DNA from: an uncultured Roseburia sp.
GTDB taxonomy: Bacteria > Bacillota > Clostridia > Lachnospirales > Lachnospiraceae
Assembly: GCA_945787015.1 (NCBI GenBank)
Contig: CALZGM010000003.1
Location: forward strand, 62,001-126,000
Reading direction: 5' to 3'
Length of the DNA stretch: 64,000 nt
Under the pieces are notes generated by a model. It had not been told where the DNA came from, did no database searches, and saw nothing but the letters and a program-made list of their open reading frames with translations. This document shows, in pieces, positions 30,281-40,939 of the stretch. How positions within the stretch are numbered: the stretch's first letter is position 1; each line of letters begins with the position of its first letter. The translations under genes were made by a program, and so were the position numbers.

Positions 30281-32071
30281 ATGATACCGGAGAGATTACA
30301 GGCACTTCGTGCCGAAATGGCAAAAAGAGGAATTGACATCTATGTGGTTCCGACCGCAGACTTCCACGAATCAGAGTATGTGGGAGAATATTTTAAGGCA
30401 AGAGCCTTTATGACAGGCTTTACCGGTTCAGCAGGAACCGCAGTCATTACACAGACAGAGGCGGGACTTTGGACAGACGGCAGATATTTTGTACAGGCAG
30501 AGCGCCAGCTTGCCGGAAGCGGTGTAACCCTGTTTCGTATGGCAGAAGAAGGTGTGCCGACTATTGACGAATATCTGGAAGAGAAACTGCCGGAGGGCGG
30601 ATGTCTTGGCTTTGACGGACGTGTGGTAAACAGTACCTGGGGTAAAAAGCTTTTGGGTATTGCAGAAAAGAAGAATGGCAGACTTTATGTGGATGAAGAT
30701 TTAGTGGACATCATCTGGACAAACAGACCGGAACTTCCCAAAACAAGTCCGTTTATTCTGGAAGAAAAGTATGCGGGAAAAAGTACGGCAGCAAAGCTTG
30801 CCGATGTAAGGGAAAAAATGCGTGAGGCTGGAGCAGATACGCACATTCTGACCTGTCTTTATGATATTGCATGGCTTTTAAATGTCAGAGCACATGATAT
30901 TAAATGTGTTCCGGTCATCTTATCTTATCTTGTAATGAATGAGACAGATTGTATCTGGTTTTTGCAGGAAGAGGTATTGGATGATACATTAAAGGTATAC
31001 TTAAAAGAGAATCAGATTACAACCAGACCCTATCAGGATATTTATGAGTATGTGAAAACCATACCGGCTACTGCAAAAGTGTTGATGAATGAGAGCGGAG
31101 TTAACTACCGTATCCGTAACAGCTTAGCAAACGGCATTGAAGTAATCGATCAGGCAAATCCGACAGAACTGATGCGTGCAATCAAAAATCCGGTAGAGGT
31201 GGATAATACCAGAGCTGCCCATGTAAAAGACGGTGTGGCATTTACGAAGTTTATGTACTGGTTGAAGACGAATATCGGCAAAATCCCAATGACAGAGATT
31301 TCCGCTTCTGACTATCTGGAAGAACGGCGGAAAGAGCAGGAGGGATTTATTGAGATAAGCTTTAATACCATTTCTGCTTACGGAGCCAATGCGGCGATGA
31401 TGCATTATTCCGCAACACCGGAATCGAATGCTAAGCTGAAGCCGGAAGGCTTTTTGCTGGTAGATTCCGGCGGACATTATTACGAAGGTACAACGGACAT
31501 TACAAGAACTATGGCACTGGGACCGATTACAGACGAGATGCGCTTGCATTTTACAACGGTCTGCCGTTCGAATTTAAATCTTGCAAATGCAAAGTTTTTA
31601 TATGGTTGCTGTGGACTGAATTTGGATATTTTATCACGTGGTCCGCTTTGGGATATGAACATTGATTATAAATGCGGAACAGGACATGGTGTCGGTTATA
31701 TCTTAAATGTGCACGAAGGACCAAACGGGTTCCGTTGGAGAATCGTGCCGGAGAGGAAAGACAGCGGCACCTTAGAAGAAGGCATGATTACCACAGATGA
31801 ACCGGGTGTATACTTAGAGGGAAAATATGGTATTCGTACGGAAAATGAGCTGGTTTGCCATAAGGGTGAGAAAAATGAGTATGGCCAGTTTATGTATTTT
31901 GAAAATATTACATACGCGCCGATTGATTTGGATGCCATTGATCCGGATGAAATGACGGGGCGTGAAAAGAAAATGTTAAATGAGTATCATGCAATGGTAT
32001 ACCGCGTACTTTCACCGTATATGACAGAGGAAGAAAATGAGTGGTTAAAGCACTATACACGTGCGATTTAA
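30281..32071 (+). CDS. pepP: Xaa-Pro aminopeptidase (M24 family)
   Basis: A 596-residue three-domain metallopeptidase that removes the first residue from peptides with proline second. Two creatinase-like N-terminal domains precede the catalytic pita-bread domain, with metal ligands in VDSGGHYYEGTTDITRT (two Asp), GTGHGVGY (His), TTDEPGVY (Glu) and RTENELV (Glu). Length matches the long, eukaryote-like APP1 form found in Clostridia. AGGAG precedes ATG 30281. Cytosolic, no signal peptide. Confidence 0.93.
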   Translation: MIPERLQALRAEMAKRGIDIYVVPTADFHESEYVGEYFKARAFMTGFTGSAGTAVITQTEAGLWTDGRYFVQAERQLAGSGVTLFRMAEEGVPTIDEYLEEKLPEGGCLGFDGRVVNSTWGKKLLGIAEKKNGRLYVDEDLVDIIWTNRPELPKTSPFILEEKYAGKSTAAKLADVREKMREAGADTHILTCLYDIAWLLNVRAHDIKCVPVILSYLVMNETDCIWFLQEEVLDDTLKVYLKENQITTRPYQDIYEYVKTIPATAKVLMNESGVNYRIRNSLANGIEVIDQANPTELMRAIKNPVEVDNTRAAHVKDGVAFTKFMYWLKTNIGKIPMTEISASDYLEERRKEQEGFIEISFNTISAYGANAAMMHYSATPESNAKLKPEGFLLVDSGGHYYEGTTDITRTMALGPITDEMRLHFTTVCRSNLNLANAKFLYGCCGLNLDILSRGPLWDMNIDYKCGTGHGVGYILNVHEGPNGFRWRIVPERKDSGTLEEGMITTDEPGVYLEGKYGIRTENELVCHKGEKNEYGQFMYFENITYAPIDLDAIDPDEMTGREKKMLNEYHAMVYRVLSPYMTEEENEWLKHYTRAI

Positions 32072-32116
32072 GTAGTTGTTAGACCGGAGAGAACTTCGGC
32101 ATGAAAGGATTTTTGT

Positions 32117-34837
32117 ATGAGCGAAAAGCTGGTGTTGATTGATGGACATAGTATACTAAACAGAGCATTTTTTGGCATTCCGGATTTAACCAATTCAGAA
32201 GGACTGCATACCAATGCGGTTTATGGTTTCTTAAATATTCTGTTTAAGATTTTGGAGGAGGAAAAACCAAATTACCTGACGGTGGCGTTTGATTTATCGG
32301 CACCGACTTTCCGCCATAAGATGTATGATGCATATAAGGGAACCAGAAAACCGATGGCAGATGAACTGCGCCAGCAGGTTCCGGTCATGAAAGAGATGCT
32401 AAAAGCCATGGGCATTCCTGTTGTGACAAAGGAAGGCTATGAAGCAGATGATATTTTAGGAACACTTGCAAAAAGAAGTGAAGCCGCCGGCATGGAAGTA
32501 TCCATTGTATCCGGTGACCGGGATTTATTGCAGCTTGCAACGGACCATATCAAAATCCGTATTCCCAAAACAAAGAAAACCGGAACAGAAATTGAGGATT
32601 ATTATGCGAAGGATGTGCTCTTAAAATATCAGGTAACCCCAACGGAATTTATTGACGTAAAGGCATTGATGGGCGATACTTCCGATAATATTCCGGGAGT
32701 TCCCGGTATTGGGGAAAAGACGGCCACAGCTTTAATCGCGCAGTATAAGAGCATTGAAAATGCCTATGAGCATGTGGAGGAAATCAAGCCTCCGAGAGCG
32801 AGTACCAATTTAAAAGAGCATTATGATATGGCACAGATGAGCAAGACACTTGCGACCATCGAGACAAATGCAGAGATTGATTATGATATCAAAAATGCCA
32901 GATTAGCGCAGAACTCAGATTTATATACAAAAGAGGCTTATTTACTCTGTAAGCGTCTGGAGTTTAAGCAGCTGCTTGGCAGATTTGAAGTGGAAGCACC
33001 GAAAAATCAGGCAGAAAAGCACTTTCAATTTGTAACAGAAGAGAAAGAAGCCAGAAAGATTTTCACAAAAATCAAGGGCGGTTTATGCGCTTTTAAAATA
33101 ATACCGTTTGAAGAGGAAAAGGGACAGACAGAAGAGCTCGGACAGATGAGCCTGTTTGCTACGCCTCAGGTAAATCGGTTTTTTGGTATGGCGGTGTCTT
33201 ATGGAGAGAAAGATACGTACTTCTTTCAGTGTAGTAAGGAATTAAGCAGTGATGTTTTAGTTTCTCTTTTGACAGAGAGTGCAGCAGGAGAATATGTAAC
33301 GCTGGATTTAAAACCACAGCTTAAGCTGCTTGGTATACTCGAACAGAAACAAAAAGGAGTACTCAATCAGGAAAATCTATTTGACGGTGGGATTGCAGCG
33401 TATTTACTGAATCCGCTGAAAAATGAGTATCCATATGAGGATTTGGCAAAAGACTATGCATCCATGATGATTCCGTCGAGAACGGACTTGTTGGGTAAGC
33501 TTGGCATTGAGGCTGCATTTACAGAAAAGCCGGCGGAGACCTTAAAATATGTCTGCTATGAAGCATATACTGCCTATGTTACGAAAAAGGCAATGGAGGA
33601 AGAACTAAAAGCCACAGAAATGTATATGCTTTTTAGAGAAATCGAGATGCCTTTGGTATATACGCTGGCGGACATGGAAGAAACAGGAATTATTTTAGAT
33701 ACCGCAGCGTTAAAAGAATACGGAGATAAACTGGCTGTCCGCATTGCAGAATTAGAAAAACAGATATATGAGGAAGCAGGAGAAGCGTTTAACATTAATT
33801 CTCCGAAACAGCTGGGCATTATTTTATTTGAAAAATTAGCACTGCCATACGGAAAGAAAACAAAGACAGGATATTCTACAGCAGCAGAGGTATTGGAAAA
33901 ACTGGCACCGGACTATCCAATCGTGGCAGATATTTTGGAATACAGACAGCTTGCAAAGTTAAAATCTACCTATGCAGATGGATTGGTACACTTTGTGGCA
34001 GAGGATGGCAGGATTCATACGAACTTTAATCAGACGATTACGGTGACAGGGCGTTTGAGTAGTACGGACCCGAACCTACAGAATATTCCGATGCGAATCG
34101 AGCTTGGAAGACTGATCCGGAAAGCATTTCTTCCAAGAGAGGGATTTGTTTTTATGGATGCGGACTATTCCCAGATAGAGCTTCGTGTGCTGGCACATAT
34201 GTCCGGGGACGAAAAACTGATTGATGCTTACAAGCAGGCACAGGATATTCACAGGATTACTGCTTCGCAGGTGTTCCATATTCCATTTGATGAAGTTACT
34301 GATTTACAACGTAGGAACGCAAAAGCAGTAAATTTCGGAATTGTATATGGTATCAGCTCTTTTGGACTAAGTCAGGACTTAAGCATCAGCAAAAAAGAAG
34401 CGGAAGCCTATATTAACAGCTATTTTGAAACCTATCCTAAGATAAAAGGATTTTTGGATAAATTGGTGGCAGATGCTAAAGAAAATGGCTATGTAACTAC
34501 TATGTTTGGCAGACGAAGACCAATCCCGGAGTTAGCGAGCAGCAATTTTATGCAGCGTTCCTTTGGAGAGCGTGTGGCAATGAATGCGCCGATTCAGGGA
34601 ACTGCGGCAGATATCATAAAGATTGCCATGAACCGTGTCCATGATGCACTGATTACAAAGGGCTTAAAATCACGTCTGATTGTAACGGTACACGATGAAC
34701 TGCTGATTGAGACGGCAAAGGATGAAATCGAACAAGTACGGGAAATTTTAGTAAACGGCATGAAGCAGGCGGCAGAACTTTCTGTTACATTGGAAGTAGA
34801 GGAGCATACCGGAGAAAATTGGTATGAAGCCAAGTAG
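32117..34837 (+). CDS. polA: DNA polymerase I
   Basis: A 906-residue polymerase for repair and Okazaki fragment processing. Residues 1-290 are the 5'-3' exonuclease (LIDGHSILNRAFF, ADDILGTLAKR, SGDRDLLQL). The middle domain (about 310-490) has the fold of the 3'-5' exonuclease, but I cannot find the D-x-E metal motif, so proofreading is probably lost as in Bacillus. The polymerase domain has motif A DADYSQIELRVLAHMSGD, motif B RRNAKAVNFGIVYG and motif C TVHDELL. AAAGGA precedes ATG 32117. It is 12 bases before coaE, a common pairing. Confidence 0.97.
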   Translation: MSEKLVLIDGHSILNRAFFGIPDLTNSEGLHTNAVYGFLNILFKILEEEKPNYLTVAFDLSAPTFRHKMYDAYKGTRKPMADELRQQVPVMKEMLKAMGIPVVTKEGYEADDILGTLAKRSEAAGMEVSIVSGDRDLLQLATDHIKIRIPKTKKTGTEIEDYYAKDVLLKYQVTPTEFIDVKALMGDTSDNIPGVPGIGEKTATALIAQYKSIENAYEHVEEIKPPRASTNLKEHYDMAQMSKTLATIETNAEIDYDIKNARLAQNSDLYTKEAYLLCKRLEFKQLLGRFEVEAPKNQAEKHFQFVTEEKEARKIFTKIKGGLCAFKIIPFEEEKGQTEELGQMSLFATPQVNRFFGMAVSYGEKDTYFFQCSKELSSDVLVSLLTESAAGEYVTLDLKPQLKLLGILEQKQKGVLNQENLFDGGIAAYLLNPLKNEYPYEDLAKDYASMMIPSRTDLLGKLGIEAAFTEKPAETLKYVCYEAYTAYVTKKAMEEELKATEMYMLFREIEMPLVYTLADMEETGIILDTAALKEYGDKLAVRIAELEKQIYEEAGEAFNINSPKQLGIILFEKLALPYGKKTKTGYSTAAEVLEKLAPDYPIVADILEYRQLAKLKSTYADGLVHFVAEDGRIHTNFNQTITVTGRLSSTDPNLQNIPMRIELGRLIRKAFLPREGFVFMDADYSQIELRVLAHMSGDEKLIDAYKQAQDIHRITASQVFHIPFDEVTDLQRRNAKAVNFGIVYGISSFGLSQDLSISKKEAEAYINSYFETYPKIKGFLDKLVADAKENGYVTTMFGRRRPIPELASSNFMQRSFGERVAMNAPIQGTAADIIKIAMNRVHDALITKGLKSRLIVTVHDELLIETAKDEIEQVREILVNGMKQAAELSVTLEVEEHTGENWYEAK

Positions 34838-34849
34838 GATGGAGAAGAA

Positions 34850-37510
34850 ATGAGATTTATTGGAATTACCGGCGGAGTCGGTGCAGGGAAAAGTGCGATT
34901 TTACAGTACTTAAGTGAAAAAGAGCATACAAAAGTCATGCTGGCAGATGAAATTGCCCATAACTTAATGGAGCCGGGAACGAAATGTTTTGTGCAGCTTG
35001 CGGAAAAATTTCTGGAGGAAGATATTTTTGCACCGGATGGCAGCTTTGACCGCAAAAAGCTGGCAGGTATGATTTTTTCTTCTGATGAAAAACGTCGGAA
35101 ACTGAATGCGATTGTACATCCTGCAGTGAAAGAATATGTCAGGGAACAGCTTCGAATCGAACGGGAAAAAAACGAACTGGAGTTGTTGGTTTTGGAAGCT
35201 GCACTGCTAATTGAAGAACGGTATGATGAGATTTGCGATGAATTATGGTATATTTATACAACACCGGAAAATCGCGCAAATCGTCTGATGGCGTCCAGAG
35301 GATACTCAAAGGAAAAGGTGGAGCAGATTTTTGCGAGCCAGCTACCGGAAGAAACATATCGCGAAAAGTGTAAAGTTATCATTGACAATAATGGAGATTT
35401 ATCGGAAACTTTTTTACAGATAGATCAAGCGTTGACAAAGGAGAAGATAGTCAGAATGGAACAGCCATTTGTATTTGGATTGGATATCGGGACAAGAAAT
35501 GTTGTAGGTACAGTTGGATACCGAGAGGATGAGCATAGCTTTATCGTGGTGGCGCAATGCATTATGGAGCATGAGACCAGAGCAATGATTGACGGTCAGA
35601 TTCATGATATTGGAAGGGTCGGAAAGACGATTGCAAAAGTAAAAGAGCAGCTGGAAGCCCAGATAAAACAGCCGTTAACCGAAGTGTGTATTGCTGCCGC
35701 AGGTCGTGTGTTAAAGACGATAACCGTAAATGTAGAATATGAATATCCGGAAGAAACGGTGGTAACCAATGAAGATGTACATACTCTGGATTTGCTTGGA
35801 ATTGAGAAGGCACAGATGCTTTTAAAAGAACAGAATGATACGAAATATAAATTCTACTGTGTCGGTTATACCGTAGTGAAATATTATTTAAATGATGAAA
35901 TCTTTTCCAATGTAGTAGGACACAAGGCAGATAAAATTAGTGAAGATATCATAGTTACTTTCCTTCCGGAAGATGTAGTAGATGGTTTGTATTCTGCGGT
36001 TAATCTGGCAGGACTTACGGTTGCTAATCTGACCTTAGAGCCTATTGCGGCTATTAATGTAGCGATTCCGGAAGCTTTCCGTATGTTAAATATTGCTTTG
36101 GTGGATATTGGAGCGGGAACTTCCGATATTTCTGTAACAAAGGACGGCAGTATCATTGCTTATGGAATGATTCCATTAGCCGGTGACGAGTTAACAGATT
36201 TGATTGTGCAAAATTATCTGGTTGATTTTAAAACGGCGGAGCAGATTAAGCTTGCCAGCGGAAGCGGGGAGCCGATTACCTATAAGGATATTATGTTGAT
36301 TGAACATACCATTCCGGCAGAAGAGGTATGGGAGCTGACAGCACCGGTTGTAGACCGTATGACTAGTGCAGTTGCAGCTAAAATTAAAGAATTGAATGGG
36401 GATAAATCTGTCAGCGCAGCGTTCATTGTAGGCGGAGGCGGAAAAATCCATGGCTATACCGAGATGCTTGCGGAAAAACTTTCCATTGTGAAAGAGCGTG
36501 TGGCATTGCGAGGCGAGGAAGTGTTGCAGGAGGTTCATTTTGAACAGGAAGGAATTAAAAAGGATCCATTACTGGTAACACCAATCGGTATCTGCCTGAA
36601 TTATTACGACCAGCATAATAGCTTTATTATGGTGCATATCAATGGAGAGCGCATTAAGCTCTATAATAATAGCAAGCTGACGATTATGGATGCAGCATTA
36701 CAGGCAGGCTTCCAAAACGAAGATTTGTTCCCGAAACGCGGAAAAGAGATTCACTATACGGTAAATGGTGTGAATCGGGTAATCAGAGGTGTGGCAGGCG
36801 AATCTGCAATTATTACGATGAATGGGAAACAGGTTGGAATTACTGCGCCTTTAGAGCCAAATGCTGAAATTGAAATTGTCTTGTCTACACGCGGCGAAGA
36901 TGCGGTACGTCAGGTGAACCAACTGGAAGAGTTCCAAGGACAGGAAGTAAGCTTTATCGTTAATGGTAAAAAAATAGTCTGTCCGAAATTTGTAGAGGTA
37001 AATGGCAGGTTAGAGCCTGGTACCTATGAGATTATGGATGGAGATTCGATTGAGACAAGACCATTCTATACGGTTGCGCAGGTAGCGGAGTTTATGGATG
37101 TGAAAATAGATATGACACAGGAAGTCCGTGTAAATAATCTTGAAGTGGGAACGGATGCACTTGTCTATGATAATTTTTCCATTGAATGGGCAACATTGGA
37201 TTTTGCAGAAGCAGAGGAACAATCTGTGGAACAGAACATAGATGAGATGCCGGAGGAAGAAAAAGCCACAGAGGATGAAGTGCCGGTTCCTAAGTTAATC
37301 AAGGATGTGCAGGTGTATATCAATGGAATCCCTGTTTTATTGGAAGGCAAAAGTGAATACATATTTGTAGATATTTTCGATTTTTATGCCTTTGACTTAA
37401 ATGCCGGAAATGGAAGAGAGATTATTACAAAATTAAATGGAGAAAATGCACAGTTTACGGCTGTCCTGAAGGAAGGCGACCGTATTGAACTGGCTTGGAA
37501 AGAGTTTTAA
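34850..37510 (+). CDS. coaE: Dephospho-CoA kinase fused in frame to an FtsA-like actin-fold protein
   Basis: One open frame of 886 residues with two unrelated parts. Residues 1-200 are CoaE: P-loop GITGGVGAGKS, ADEIAH, and AALLIEERYDEICDELW; it phosphorylates dephospho-CoA, the last step of CoA synthesis. From Met203 on the sequence is an FtsA-like protein (FVFGLDIGTRNVVGTVGY, ALVDIGAGTSDISV, FIVGGGGKIHGY), with a long C-terminal extension of beta-rich modules and an acidic linker near 790. No stop separates them. AAAGGAG lies 12 bases before ATG 35456 (codon 203), so the second part may also be made alone. Confidence 0.85.
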   Translation: MRFIGITGGVGAGKSAILQYLSEKEHTKVMLADEIAHNLMEPGTKCFVQLAEKFLEEDIFAPDGSFDRKKLAGMIFSSDEKRRKLNAIVHPAVKEYVREQLRIEREKNELELLVLEAALLIEERYDEICDELWYIYTTPENRANRLMASRGYSKEKVEQIFASQLPEETYREKCKVIIDNNGDLSETFLQIDQALTKEKIVRMEQPFVFGLDIGTRNVVGTVGYREDEHSFIVVAQCIMEHETRAMIDGQIHDIGRVGKTIAKVKEQLEAQIKQPLTEVCIAAAGRVLKTITVNVEYEYPEETVVTNEDVHTLDLLGIEKAQMLLKEQNDTKYKFYCVGYTVVKYYLNDEIFSNVVGHKADKISEDIIVTFLPEDVVDGLYSAVNLAGLTVANLTLEPIAAINVAIPEAFRMLNIALVDIGAGTSDISVTKDGSIIAYGMIPLAGDELTDLIVQNYLVDFKTAEQIKLASGSGEPITYKDIMLIEHTIPAEEVWELTAPVVDRMTSAVAAKIKELNGDKSVSAAFIVGGGGKIHGYTEMLAEKLSIVKERVALRGEEVLQEVHFEQEGIKKDPLLVTPIGICLNYYDQHNSFIMVHINGERIKLYNNSKLTIMDAALQAGFQNEDLFPKRGKEIHYTVNGVNRVIRGVAGESAIITMNGKQVGITAPLEPNAEIEIVLSTRGEDAVRQVNQLEEFQGQEVSFIVNGKKIVCPKFVEVNGRLEPGTYEIMDGDSIETRPFYTVAQVAEFMDVKIDMTQEVRVNNLEVGTDALVYDNFSIEWATLDFAEAEEQSVEQNIDEMPEEEKATEDEVPVPKLIKDVQVYINGIPVLLEGKSEYIFVDIFDFYAFDLNAGNGREIITKLNGENAQFTAVLKEGDRIELAWKEF

Positions 37511-37513
37511 GTT

Positions 37514-38311
37514 ATGGAATTATGCAGCATTGCAAGCGGCAGTAGTGGAAATTGTATTTATGTGGGCACGGAAGGAAGCCATATTTTAATTGATGCCGGA
37601 ATCAGCGGCAAGCGCATCGAAGAGGGATTAAATAGCTTAGAACTGAAAACGGCAGATATACAGGGAATTCTGGTGACACATGAGCATATTGACCACATCG
37701 CAGGACTGGGTGTTCTGGCAAGAAGATATGGAATCCCTCTTTATGCCACAGGTGGTACAATCGAAGCGGTAAAACAGACCAAGTCCATAGGAGTAATTGA
37801 GGACTCGTTATTTTGTGTGATTGAACCGGAAACTACGTTTACCATCGGAGACATGACGATTGAGCCGATTGCCATCTCTCATGATGCGGCAGCTCCGGTT
37901 GCTTATAAAATCAGGCAGGGGGAAAAGTCTGCAGCGGTAATGACGGATTTGGGGACCTACGATGAAAAAATAGTACAGAAACTGAAACAGTTAGATGTGC
38001 TGCTACTAGAAGCAAATCATGATGTGCGCATGCTACAACTTGGACCTTATCCATATCCGCTGAAACAGCGTATCTTAGGAAATAAGGGACATTTATCCAA
38101 TGAGAATAGTGGCAGGCTTCTTAGTGAAGTACTGCATGATAATTTTAAAACCGTTATTTTAGGACATTTAAGCAAGGAGAATAATTACCCGGATTTGGCA
38201 TATGAAACAGTTCGCGTGGAAGTGGATATGAGCGACAACCCGTATCGGGCAGATGATTTTCCGATGTATGTTGCAAAGAGGGATCAGTTATCCTGCAGAG
38301 TTGCTTTTTAA
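37514..38311 (+). CDS. MBL-fold hydrolase, YycJ/WalJ family
   Basis: A 265-residue metallo-beta-lactamase-fold protein: SIASGSSGNCIYVGT at the start is typical of the YycJ/WalJ group, VTHEHIDHIAGL supplies the HxHxDH metal site, and ISHDAAAPVAYKI and LEANHDVRML follow. Family members are linked to cell-wall control or DNA repair as 5'-nuclease-like enzymes. It begins three bases after the FtsA-like stop with a weak ribosome site, so translation is probably coupled. No walRK genes are in this window. Confidence 0.9.
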   Translation: MELCSIASGSSGNCIYVGTEGSHILIDAGISGKRIEEGLNSLELKTADIQGILVTHEHIDHIAGLGVLARRYGIPLYATGGTIEAVKQTKSIGVIEDSLFCVIEPETTFTIGDMTIEPIAISHDAAAPVAYKIRQGEKSAAVMTDLGTYDEKIVQKLKQLDVLLLEANHDVRMLQLGPYPYPLKQRILGNKGHLSNENSGRLLSEVLHDNFKTVILGHLSKENNYPDLAYETVRVEVDMSDNPYRADDFPMYVAKRDQLSCRVAF

Positions 38312-38375
38312 AAAGACATATGATAAGATAGTGGGAAAATACGTTAAAGTGCTAAAGTGCCAGATGGAGGTTAGA

Positions 38376-38660
38376 ATGGAAAACAACGCAGAGAAGACAA
38401 TTATCACAGTAGTTGGAAAAGATACGGTTGGAATTATTGCAAAGGTTTGTACTTACCTTTCAGAGAATAAAATTAATGTATTAGACATTTCCCAGACCAT
38501 TGTATCCGGTTATTTTAATATGATGATGATTGTAGACAGAAGTGCAGCTACAAAATCTTTTGCAGACTGTCAAAAAGAGTTAGATGTGCTTGGCGAAGAA
38601 ATTGGAGTGTCCATTAAGTGCCAGCGTGCAGAGATTTTTGATATGATGCATAGAATCTAA
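38376..38660 (+). CDS. ACT-domain protein (UPF0237)
   Basis: A 94-residue ACT domain: [35 protein letters not shown] is the ligand-binding half, and the end [19 protein letters not shown] completes the fold. UPF0237 proteins pair with UPF0210 genes across Firmicutes and probably sense an amino acid. GGAGG lies just before ATG 38376; a longer start at 38253 overlaps the previous gene. The UPF0210 partner follows after 25 bases. Confidence 0.9.
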   Translation: MENNAEKTIITVVGKDTVGIIAKVCTYLSENKINVLDISQTIVSGYFNMMMIVDRSAATKSFADCQKELDVLGEEIGVSIKCQRAEIFDMMHRI

Positions 38661-38685
38661 GCGAATCGATAGTGGGAGAATGACA

Positions 38686-40050
38686 ATGATTAACAGATAT
38701 GAGGTATTTGAGACAAATAATATGGTAGAGCACGAAAATCTTGACGTGCGTACCATTACCATCGGAATCAGTCTCTTAGAGTGTATTGATTCTGATTTGA
38801 ATAAGTTAAATGAAAACATTTATAACCGCATTACTACAGTAGCAAAGGATTTAGCATCGGTAGGTGAAAAAATTGAACGGGAATTCGGAATTCCGATTGT
38901 AAATAAGCGTATTTCCGTAACGCCAATCGCTTTAGTCGGCGGTTCCGCCTGCAAAAAACCGGAGGATTTTGTGACAATTGCAAAAACCTTAGATCGTGCA
39001 GCCGAGACGGTGGGTGCGAATTTAATCGGTGGATATTCTGCGCTGGTTAGCAAAGGAATGACAACTGCGGACGAAATGCTGATTCGTTCCATTCCGAAGG
39101 CACTTTGCAGTACGCAACGTGTGTGCAGTTCGGTCAATTTAGCCTCCACGAAGACCGGTATCAATATGGATGCGGTGAAGTTGATGGGTGAGATTTTATT
39201 AGAAGTAGCAGAAGAATCAAAAGACAGGGACTCTGTTGACTGTATGAAACTGGTAGTATTCTGTAATGCGCCGGATGACAACCCGTTTATGGCAGGTGCT
39301 TTCCATGGCGTCACAGAAGCAGATGCCATTATTAATGTCGGTGTCAGCGGACCCGGTGTTGTAAAAACCGCCTTGGAAAAGGTGCGTGGTGAGAATTTTG
39401 AGGTCCTTTGTGAGACCATTAAAAAGACCGCATTTAAGGTTACCCGTGTCGGCCAGCTTGTAGCCCAGGAAGCATCCAGACAGCTTGGTATTCCATTTGG
39501 TATCGTAGACCTATCGCTTGCTCCGACTCCGGCAGTTGGTGACAGTGTGGCTGATATTCTTTGTGAAATCGGTTTAGAGTATGCAGGTGCACCCGGTACG
39601 ACTGCAGCTTTAGCACTTTTAAATGATCAGGTGAAGAAGGGCGGCGTTATGGCTTCCTCTTATGTGGGCGGATTAAGTGGTGCATTTATTCCTGTAAGTG
39701 AAGACCAGGGAATGATTAATGCAGTGGAAGCCGGTGCAATTACTTTAGAAAAGCTGGAAGCAATGACCTGCGTATGTTCCGTAGGACTTGACATGATTGC
39801 GATTCCCGGTGATACTAAAGCTACCACTATTTCCGGTATTATTGCAGATGAAATGGCACTTGGAATGATTAATCAAAAGACTACAGCAGCGCGTTTGATT
39901 CCGGTCATTGGAAAGGGTGTGGGTGAGAGTGTTGAATTTGGCGGTTTATTTGGTTATGCACCAATTATGCCGGTAAATCAGTTCTCCTGCGATGATTTTA
40001 TCAATCGTGGCGGAAGAATTCCGGCTCCGATTCATAGCTTTAAGAATTAG
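38686..40050 (+). CDS. UPF0210 family (PFL-like) protein
   Basis: A 454-residue protein of the UPF0210/DUF711 family, related in fold to pyruvate formate lyase-type barrels but without a known reaction. Recognised from [40 protein letters not shown]-like SALVSKGMT, and [11 protein letters not shown]-like [23 protein letters not shown] 38686 is seven bases after GGGAG; ATG 38680 is too close. It is always found with the ACT-domain gene, as here. A terminator-like hairpin follows about 95 bases downstream. Confidence 0.9.
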   Translation: MINRYEVFETNNMVEHENLDVRTITIGISLLECIDSDLNKLNENIYNRITTVAKDLASVGEKIEREFGIPIVNKRISVTPIALVGGSACKKPEDFVTIAKTLDRAAETVGANLIGGYSALVSKGMTTADEMLIRSIPKALCSTQRVCSSVNLASTKTGINMDAVKLMGEILLEVAEESKDRDSVDCMKLVVFCNAPDDNPFMAGAFHGVTEADAIINVGVSGPGVVKTALEKVRGENFEVLCETIKKTAFKVTRVGQLVAQEASRQLGIPFGIVDLSLAPTPAVGDSVADILCEIGLEYAGAPGTTAALALLNDQVKKGGVMASSYVGGLSGAFIPVSEDQGMINAVEAGAITLEKLEAMTCVCSVGLDMIAIPGDTKATTISGIIADEMALGMINQKTTAARLIPVIGKGVGESVEFGGLFGYAPIMPVNQFSCDDFINRGGRIPAPIHSFKN

Positions 40051-40144
40051 AACTATTAGTTGTACTTATGAAATTAAGTAAATAAATTCATGAGGCTAAT
40101 AAACTGATATACATTGTAAAAACAATATGGAGATGATAGAATAG

Positions 40145-40175
40145 GGTTGGAAACTTGCTTTCCAACCTTATTTTT
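40145..40175 (+). terminator. Terminator before the purine genes
   Basis: GGTTGGAAA and TTTCCAACC form a perfect 9-bp stem with a 5-base loop and then TTATTTTT. Since it lies 37 bases before the purO-type start it could end the previous unit or act as an attenuator; no purine riboswitch was seen. Confidence 0.8.
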
Positions 40176-40211
40176 GCAACAAAAGAGAATCACTATCATA
40201 TGGAGGTTACT

Positions 40212-40928
40212 ATGAAATTATTATCATTAAAAGAGGAATTAGCTGGAAATTCTTATCCGGGACGTGGAATCGTAATTGGTAAATCAAAGGATGGAAAACA
40301 TGCTGTAACTGCATACTTCATCATGGGAAGAAGTGAAAACAGCCGTAATCGTGTATTTGTAGAAGACGGTGAAGGCATTCGCACACAGGCTTTTGACCCT
40401 TCTAAACTTAGTGATCCAAGCTTAATTATATATGCGCCGGTACGGGTACTTGGCAATAAGACCATCGTAACAAACGGTGACCAGACAGATACCATTTATG
40501 AATTGATGGATAAACAACAGACCTTTGAACAGGCACTTCGTACCAGAGAGTTCGAGCCGGATGGTCCAAACTATACACCGAGAATTTCAGGTATCATGCA
40601 CATTGAAAATGGAACATACAATTATGCAATGTCTATTTTAAAGAGCAATAATGGCAATCCGGATGCTTGCAACCGTTATACCTTTGCTTACCAGAATCCG
40701 GTAGCGGGCGAAGCACATTTTATTCATACCTATATGGGCGATGGCAATCCGCTTCCAAGTTTTGAAGGAGAACCAAAGTGGGTTGCATTAGAGGGAGAAG
40801 ATATCGATACCTTCACAAATATGGTATGGGAGAACTTAAACGAAGAAAATAAAGTATCTTTATTTGTAAGATACATTGATATTGAAACAGGCAAGTACGA
40901 GACGAGAATTGTAAATAAAAATCAATAG
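40212..40928 (+). CDS. purO: IMP cyclohydrolase (PurO-type)
   Basis: A 238-residue protein of the stand-alone IMP cyclohydrolase family (archaeal PurO-like, COG3363), closing FAICAR to IMP in the last step of purine synthesis. Typical parts are YPGRGIVIGKSKDGKHAVTAYFIMGRS, NRVFVEDG, and TPRISGIMH. GGAGG lies five bases before ATG 40212. The following gene supplies the preceding step, so the two replace the usual bifunctional PurH. Both have the same strong codon use. Confidence 0.88.
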   Translation: MKLLSLKEELAGNSYPGRGIVIGKSKDGKHAVTAYFIMGRSENSRNRVFVEDGEGIRTQAFDPSKLSDPSLIIYAPVRVLGNKTIVTNGDQTDTIYELMDKQQTFEQALRTREFEPDGPNYTPRISGIMHIENGTYNYAMSILKSNNGNPDACNRYTFAYQNPVAGEAHFIHTYMGDGNPLPSFEGEPKWVALEGEDIDTFTNMVWENLNEENKVSLFVRYIDIETGKYETRIVNKNQ

Positions 40929-40939
40929 GAGAGAAAAAC

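Noticed and set aside
40051-40211. Purine riboswitch before the IMP genes
   Set aside because: No conserved purine-aptamer loops are seen, only a terminator-type hairpin.
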